A stretch of DNA of 26,837 bases from Alkalibaculum bacchi. GTDB lineage: Bacteria; Bacillota; Clostridia; Eubacteriales; Alkalibacteraceae. The number at the start of each line of letters is the position of its first letter. Position 1 is the first letter of the stretch. The stretch lies in the NCBI RefSeq assembly GCF_937875145.1, contig NZ_CALNCS010000063.1, positions 1 to 26,837 on the forward strand, read 5' to 3'. The notes beneath the pieces were generated by a model. It searched no databases. It was not told the origin of the DNA and saw only the letters and a program-made list of their open reading frames with translations. A program made the translations under genes and the position numbers. Below are positions 22,181-26,837 of this stretch, piece by piece.

Positions 22181-23278
22181 GTGACACCACTGACCATAAA
22201 ATTTATTCACACGGCAGATTTACATTTGGGATCTACTTTTAATAATGCTAGTTTTCCAAGGAATATTGCAAAAAATCGACGAGAGGAAATGTGGGACACT
22301 TTTTTTGATATTATTCAATTAGCAAAGAAGGAAAGTGCAAATTTCTTATTCATCAGTGGAGATTTGTTTGAAGATCATCTCATCACCATAGGTCAAGTAA
22401 AGAGAATAAATGAGGCTTTTAAGAGTATTCCTGAGACAAATGTGATTATTTCTCCAGGAAATCATGATTATCATTGGGGCAGGTCTCCTTACAAAAAAAT
22501 AGAATGGAATTCTAATGTTACAATCTTTAAAACGAGGGAGCTGACAAAGGTTAGCTTTCCAGAGCTCCAGACAAATGTATACGGCTTTGCCTGGACAACC
22601 AAGTATATAGAAGAACCCTTTACCTTTGATTTAGGTGAATTAGATGGGTCCCAAGAGAACATTCTTTTGCTTCATGGAGATGTGTACAATAAGAATTCAC
22701 AATACCTACCAATTGATAGAGATTATTTGGCTGCATTTCCTTTTCAGTACATTGCTTTAGGCCATATACATAAACAAGATGAGATACAAAAAAATATGAG
22801 GTATGCAGGTAGCCCAGAACCTTTAGATTTTGGAGAAGTTGGAAATCGAGGGGTGTTAATAGGAGAAATAGACGTTCATAGGTTGCAGGTGCAATTCGTG
22901 CCTATGGCTAAAAGAGAATTCTTCATAAAAGAAGTAGAATGTACTCCTGAGATGACTTATGAAGAAATCCTCTATAAACTCTGTCGTTTTAAAGATAGAA
23001 AAAACCTTTATAGGATCCTTTTAAAGGGATTTAGAGATTCAGATATTAATATAGAACAATTGATAGAAGAAGCCACTAAAGAATTTTACTATGTAGAAAT
23101 CAATGACAGTACTAGACCAGATTACGATTTAGAGAAAATCTATTTAGAAAATAAAGATAATATTATAGGGATGTTCATAGACGAAATGAAGAGATTGGAT
23201 TTAGAGGAACAAAAAAACAAGGATGCCTTGTATCTGGGTTTAGAAGCTCTTTTAAAGGAGAGTGAACCGTGTATATAA
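22181..23278 (+). CDS. SbcD/YhaO-like metallophosphoesterase (DNA repair exonuclease)
   Basis: 365 residues from GTG 22181. Calcineurin-like phosphodiesterase motifs in order: HTADLHLG (10-17, Asp13/His15), SGDLFED (59-65), GNHDYHWG (93-100), LLHGD (about 163), LGHIHK (about 193-198). These are the metal ligands of Mre11/SbcD nucleases, which process DNA ends with an SMC-like ATPase partner. That partner is the next gene, whose GTG start overlaps this gene's end by 10 nt. The likely ribosome site AAGGGGTG (22176-22183) overlaps the GTG; an in-frame CTG at 22190, giving LTIKFIHTADLHLG, is spaced better, so the true start may be CTG. No signal peptide is seen. Confidence 0.9.
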   Translation: MTPLTIKFIHTADLHLGSTFNNASFPRNIAKNRREEMWDTFFDIIQLAKKESANFLFISGDLFEDHLITIGQVKRINEAFKSIPETNVIISPGNHDYHWGRSPYKKIEWNSNVTIFKTRELTKVSFPELQTNVYGFAWTTKYIEEPFTFDLGELDGSQENILLLHGDVYNKNSQYLPIDRDYLAAFPFQYIALGHIHKQDEIQKNMRYAGSPEPLDFGEVGNRGVLIGEIDVHRLQVQFVPMAKREFFIKEVECTPEMTYEEILYKLCRFKDRKNLYRILLKGFRDSDINIEQLIEEATKEFYYVEINDSTRPDYDLEKIYLENKDNIIGMFIDEMKRLDLEEQKNKDALYLGLEALLKESEPCI

Positions 23279-25395
23279 AAGAATTAATCATTACTTCTTT
23301 CGGCAAGTACCAAAATAAAAAGATGTTACTAAAACCAGGAATTAATATTATATATGGAGAAAATGAAGCTGGAAAATCCACTGTACATAAGTTTATTGAG
23401 GCTATGTTCTTCGGTTTTTATAAAGATCACAAAAGCCGTAGAACGTATAATCCTGATTATGAAAAATACTTGCCCCTGTTTTCTAGTTCTTATGAAGGGA
23501 TTTTAATTTATGAAGAAGATCGTAGAGAGGTGCGAATAGAGAGAAATCTTCTAAAAGGCAAAGATAAGGTAGTGCTCTATGATGAGGGAACAGGTGAAGA
23601 TATCAGCAAGGAATTTTACTACGATTCTGCAATAAAATTGTATACACCTTTTGAGCAGAGTACTATGAATAGGAGAATTTACAATAATACTGTGAGTATC
23701 TCTCAACTAGGATGTAGAACTAGTAAAGAGCTATCAGAAGAATTAAAAGACTATCTTGCTAATTTAGGAGAAAGCAAGGGAGATCTATCCGTTCAGAAGG
23801 CATTAAAGAGTTTAAATGATAGCTATAATGAGATTGGAACGGAAAGAAGAAAAGACTCACCTATTTATAAAGTAAAAGATCATATTAAAAGGCTTCAAGA
23901 AGAAAAAGATAAAATACGGTCCAATATGATAAAGGTAGAAGAGCTTACGGAAGAAATCAACAAAATAGAAGATGGTATTCAAAAGGCTATAATCGAGAGG
24001 GAAGAGTATCATAAGAATATTTTATCCCACCAGTCCTATGAAGCATTATGCAAAGTGCAAGAATATGAATCAAAATTAGAAGAAAATAATAGAATTCTAA
24101 AAGAAATCTCTAAAATCTCCTTTCAAGAAGTTTCAGAAGAAGAATATGATGACATAAAGAGAATGCAGACGAAAATTGAAATATTAAAAAAGCATGTAGA
24201 GGACATCATTTCTAGACAAGCTACCCATACAATAGGGGTAAGAGATGAACCAAATCAACAAAAAATGGATTCTTTAAAAGAAAAACAAAATCAAAGCAAA
24301 AGATTTATGATCTTAAGCAGTATAATGAGTATTTGCGGTCTTTTAGGTGCTATTCTTCATCCTGTTTTTTACACTCTTTTTATCTTTGTTTTCTTTGTTA
24401 TTTACTTTCATAAGAAGGCCTCAGATTATGGCAGAGAATACGAAGAGCAGAGAAAAACTGTAGGTAAAGAATTGATTTTTGAAAGACAAAAGGCAAAAGA
24501 GTTTGATGAAACTATTGATGATTATAAAAGCAAAATAGAGGACCTTGATCTAAATATAAAAGAGTTGCTCCAAAAGAACAACGTTCTAAATATTGAAGAG
24601 TACGAGGTTCAGTTGAAAAGTAAAAGGGATGTAGAAGCACTAGAGAAACAATTAGAGAATAGCGCGATATTGCTAGAAACTCTTATTCCCTTAAAAGAAC
24701 TGGATAAATGGCAAGCAAAAGCTGAAGAATATCATCAATACGCAGAGTTTAAGGTAGCATTAGATCTAGATGCATTAGTATTTAAGAAAAATGCAAAAGA
24801 TAAAGAAATCAATGATATGAATTTAAAAAAATCGAAGATTCAAGGAAGTGTTGAGAGCATTTTAGAAGAATTAGTTGATCTTTCAGAGGTAGAAAACGAT
24901 ATTAATTATCATGAAAGAGAATTAGAAAAACTTCAAGAAAAACAAGACGCCTTACAATTAGCTATGAATACCATTCAAAAGCTTTCAGCAGAAATTCACA
25001 ATGAATTTGCACCAGAGTTAAATAAACTTCTCGGCATAATTGTAGGAGAAATTACAGAAAAATATAAAGTGATTAAAGTATCTAAAGATTTAGAAATAAA
25101 AGTGGAAGACCCTATATATCACCAATTTATAGACCTAAATAAATTAAGTTCTGGCACGATAGATCAAATCTACTTTGCTTTTCGAATGAGTTTAAATGAG
25201 TTTATAAGCAATGCAAGCTTTCCTGTGTTATTAGATGAAACGTTTATTCAATACGATGAAAATCGATTGTCTAATGTATTAAAATACATTGCAAAAAAAT
25301 CACCTAATAGACAAGTGATCATATTTACTTCTCAGAGAAGAGAGATGGAAATAATAAGCAAATATACGGAAGATTTTCAAATAATAAAATTGTAA
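23269..25395 (+). CDS. SbcC/YhaN-like AAA ATPase with central membrane hairpin
   Basis: 708 residues from a GTG start overlapping the upstream stop. N-terminal ATPase half with Walker A YGENEAGKS (29-37). Long charged coiled-coil arms (about 185-340 and 385-600) are split by a hydrophobic hairpin at about 345-385, two segments with a short connection, so the protein may be membrane-tethered. The C-terminal half has the ABC-type signature LSSGTIDQIYFAFR (about 625-638) and Walker B FPVLLDETFIQYD (about 650-662), then a His-less switch region VIIFTSQRRE. This is the SMC/Rad50-like architecture of YhaN, partner of YhaO in Firmicutes. It lacks the zinc hook CxxC of true SbcC. Function is inferred as DNA-end processing. 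Confidence 0.88.
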   Translation: MYIKELIITSFGKYQNKKMLLKPGINIIYGENEAGKSTVHKFIEAMFFGFYKDHKSRRTYNPDYEKYLPLFSSSYEGILIYEEDRREVRIERNLLKGKDKVVLYDEGTGEDISKEFYYDSAIKLYTPFEQSTMNRRIYNNTVSISQLGCRTSKELSEELKDYLANLGESKGDLSVQKALKSLNDSYNEIGTERRKDSPIYKVKDHIKRLQEEKDKIRSNMIKVEELTEEINKIEDGIQKAIIEREEYHKNILSHQSYEALCKVQEYESKLEENNRILKEISKISFQEVSEEEYDDIKRMQTKIEILKKHVEDIISRQATHTIGVRDEPNQQKMDSLKEKQNQSKRFMILSSIMSICGLLGAILHPVFYTLFIFVFFVIYFHKKASDYGREYEEQRKTVGKELIFERQKAKEFDETIDDYKSKIEDLDLNIKELLQKNNVLNIEEYEVQLKSKRDVEALEKQLENSAILLETLIPLKELDKWQAKAEEYHQYAEFKVALDLDALVFKKNAKDKEINDMNLKKSKIQGSVESILEELVDLSEVENDINYHERELEKLQEKQDALQLAMNTIQKLSAEIHNEFAPELNKLLGIIVGEITEKYKVIKVSKDLEIKVEDPIYHQFIDLNKLSSGTIDQIYFAFRMSLNEFISNASFPVLLDETFIQYDENRLSNVLKYIAKKSPNRQVIIFTSQRREMEIISKYTEDFQIIKL

Positions 25396-25453
25396 CGGAG
25401 GTAATCAGGCGATCAGCAAAAACAATAGATTATCATAGGTGGCTTAGATTTTA

Positions 25454-25481
25454 CTTAAAACCTAGAACGTAGAGCTTATAA
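25454..25481. repeat. 7-bp tandem array (CnTAnAA)
   Basis: Units CTTAAAA, CCTAGAA, CGTAGAG, CTTATAA between the ATPase gene and the shared terminator. Confidence 0.65.
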
Positions 25482-25482
25482 T

Positions 25483-25515
25483 ATATAAATAAAGCGCATA
25501 GCGCTTTATTTATAT
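25483..25515. terminator. Bidirectional terminator between convergent genes
   Basis: A perfect 15-bp stem, ATATAAATAAAGCGC (25483-25497) with GCGCTTTATTTATAT (25501-25515) around an ATA loop, serving both strands. Its right arm reaches the stop codon of the DUF378 gene. Confidence 0.8.
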
Positions 25516-25712
25516 TAACTGTCTACTCTTCTTTCTCCTACTAAGAACTTAATAGAATAAAGTCCAGCTAAGCCAACGAGACCATAGATAAGTCTACTTA
25601 GTGCTGCTGTTTGTCCGCCAAAGATAGCTGCAACTAAATCAAATTGGAAAAATCCAATCAGACCCCAGTTTATTGCTCCAATAATGACAAGTAATAGTGC
25701 TAATTTATCCAT
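25515..25712 (-). CDS. DUF378 (YuzA-like) small membrane protein
   Basis: 65 residues from the ATG at 25712, which has AAAGGAG at the right distance. An upstream ATG at 25730 would place the ribosome site inside the coding sequence and is rejected. Two membrane spans: residues about 3-26 (LALLLVIIGAINWGLIGFF, the DUF378 signature, with GAINWGL) and about 40-57 (LIYGLVGLAGLYSI). The function of this family is unknown to me. It converges on the SbcC-like gene and diverges from mnmA. Confidence 0.88.
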   Translation of the reverse strand: MDKLALLLVIIGAINWGLIGFFQFDLVAAIFGGQTAALSRLIYGLVGLAGLYSIKFLVGERRVDS

Positions 25713-25775
25713 TGATACAACTCCTTTCATATAATTACCATTAGTATATTAAAAAAAAGTTTTTTTATTAATAAA

Positions 25776-25834
25776 TTTTACTTTCCATCTTCTACTTTTC
25801 ACTATTGACTTCATAACACTATTAATAATAAAAT
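25776..25834 (+). promoter_or_regulatory. mnmA promoter embedded in a 7-bp tandem array
   Basis: Heptad units TTTTACT, TTCCATC, TTCTACT, TTTCACT, ATTGACT run 25776-25810. The final unit supplies a -35 TTGACT (25805-25810), 18 nt before TAAAAT (25829-25834). Confidence 0.55.
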
Positions 25835-25867
25835 AGACAGTAAAAGAAATTATAAGAGGTTGATTAA

Positions 25868-26837
25868 ATGAGCAAGAATACCAGAGTTGTGGTAGGTATG
25901 TCTGGAGGAGTCGATTCTTCTGTTGCAGCAGTCCTATTAAAAGAACAAGGATACGATGTCATCGGCATTTTTATGAAAAACTGGGATGAAGAAGATGAAA
26001 ATGGTGTCTGTACAGCAACTGAAGATTATGAAGATGTAATAAAAGTCTGTAATAAAATTGGAATACCTTATTACAGTGTAAACTTTGTCAAAGAGTACTG
26101 GGATAATGTGTTTTCTTATTTTTTGCAAGAATACAAAAGGGGAAGAACACCAAATCCTGATGTACTTTGTAATAAAGAAATTAAATTTAAAGCTTTTTTA
26201 AACTACGCCTTAGATGTAGCCCAAGCGGATTATTTGGCAACAGGCCACTATGCACAAGTCGATTGCCAAAATGGAGAATATCGATTGATGCGAGGTGTAG
26301 ATAATAATAAGGATCAGACTTATTTTCTTTGTCAATTAGGACAAGAACAGTTATCGAAAGCGATGTTCCCTATTGGTCATGTAGAAAAGAAGAAAGTTAG
26401 AGAAATAGCAGAAAGAGAAGGGCTTGTGACAGCTAAGAAAAAAGATTCTACAGGGATTTGTTTTATAGGGGAGAGGAATTTTAATCAATTTTTAAACAAT
26501 TACCTTCCTGCACAAAAGGGTCCTATAAAAGATTTAGATGGAGTAGTAAGAGGAGAACATTCTGGACTTATGCACTATACCTTAGGCCAGAGAAAAGGTC
26601 TAGGCATAGGTGGTCAAGGAAGTGGCGATCCTTGGTTTGTAGTGGATAAGGACTTAGAAAATAATACCCTTTACGTAGTTCAGGGAGATTCCCATCCTAG
26701 ACTTTATTCTCATTCTCTTATAGCTACGGATATGAACTGGGTAAAAGGATATGCCCCTGCTAAAAGCTTTAGCTGTACAGCTAAGTTTAGATACAGACAA
26801 AGTGACCAAGGCGTTGATGTAGAAGTTTTAGAAGCAA
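25868..26837 (+). CDS. mnmA: tRNA-specific 2-thiouridylase MnmA (5' part)
   Basis: Begins at ATG 25868 after AAGAGG; open to the window's right edge (323 codons seen, family length about 360, so about 35-40 residues are missing). PP-loop ATP-pyrophosphatase motif GMSGGVDSS (10-18). Catalytic cysteines Cys101 (NPDVLCN) and Cys198 (DSTGICFIGE), both present, and ATGHYA near 122. Dimer and tRNA-binding regions follow with LGQRKGLGIGG. It makes 2-thiouridine at wobble position 34 of Lys, Glu and Gln tRNAs, taking sulfur from a cysteine desulfurase (IscS-type), not in this window. Its promoter sits in a tandem heptad array. Confidence 0.96.
   Translation, partial: MSKNTRVVVGMSGGVDSSVAAVLLKEQGYDVIGIFMKNWDEEDENGVCTATEDYEDVIKVCNKIGIPYYSVNFVKEYWDNVFSYFLQEYKRGRTPNPDVLCNKEIKFKAFLNYALDVAQADYLATGHYAQVDCQNGEYRLMRGVDNNKDQTYFLCQLGQEQLSKAMFPIGHVEKKKVREIAEREGLVTAKKKDSTGICFIGERNFNQFLNNYLPAQKGPIKDLDGVVRGEHSGLMHYTLGQRKGLGIGGQGSGDPWFVVDKDLENNTLYVVQGDSHPRLYSHSLIATDMNWVKGYAPAKSFSCTAKFRYRQSDQGVDVEVLEA

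Overview
The window is chromosomal DNA of a low-GC, endospore-forming, anaerobic Firmicute of the class Clostridia. Evidence for this: strongly AT-rich codons, Shine-Dalgarno sites before nearly every gene, GTG and TTG starts, an alpha/beta-type small acid-soluble spore protein, a clostridial AsrC-type sulfite reductase end, a raiA RNA upstream of hpf, and an FMN-riboswitch-controlled riboflavin ECF transporter. The impression of an Alkaliphilus-like relative is inference only.

Layout. 1-372: 3' end of an anaerobic sulfite reductase subunit (asrC-like). 373-962: no protein gene; it holds a structured, terminator-ended RNA candidate with no downstream gene on its strand. 963-5033: a V4R-SpoIIE/RsbU-like phosphatase (minus), an alpha/beta hydrolase, a small P-loop protein and a YhcC-type radical SAM protein. 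5034-7036: fructose-bisphosphate aldolase (minus), then a raiA RNA with its own promoter and terminator, surrounded by repeats. 7037-11409: hpf, a conserved protein of unknown function broken in this assembly by sequencing-adapter sequence, an inverted-repeat cassette with a 26-codon hydrophobic ORF, and an HD-GYP/DUF5317 pair. 11566-17504: secA, prfB (programmed +1 frameshift) and tex. 17539-18446: FMN riboswitch and ribU. 18495-22022: a spore protein gene (minus), a short metH, then tsaE and tsaB. 22181-25395: a translationally overlapping SbcD/SbcC-like pair. 25515-26837: DUF378 protein (minus) and the start of mnmA.

Working together: most of the window is housekeeping. Protein export (SecA), translation termination and ribosome hibernation (RF2, HPF, raiA RNA), tRNA modification (TsaE, TsaB, MnmA), DNA-end processing, glycolysis and one-carbon metabolism are all present. 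Signalling is represented by the PP2C phosphatase and the c-di-GMP phosphodiesterase-type HD-GYP protein. No phage, transposase, CRISPR array or defence island was seen.

The unusual content lies between the genes. There are many 7-bp-periodic tandem arrays, 11-bp-periodic AAC-N5-GTT arrays next to promoters, a three-copy GACCC/GAATACC element ending in CTAG heptads, a perfect 48-bp palindrome, and a 20-bp inverted-repeat cassette around a micro-ORF. One striking oddity is technical: bases 7985-8018 match the Illumina read-2 adapter and split a gene, so that break is an assembly artefact and not biology.
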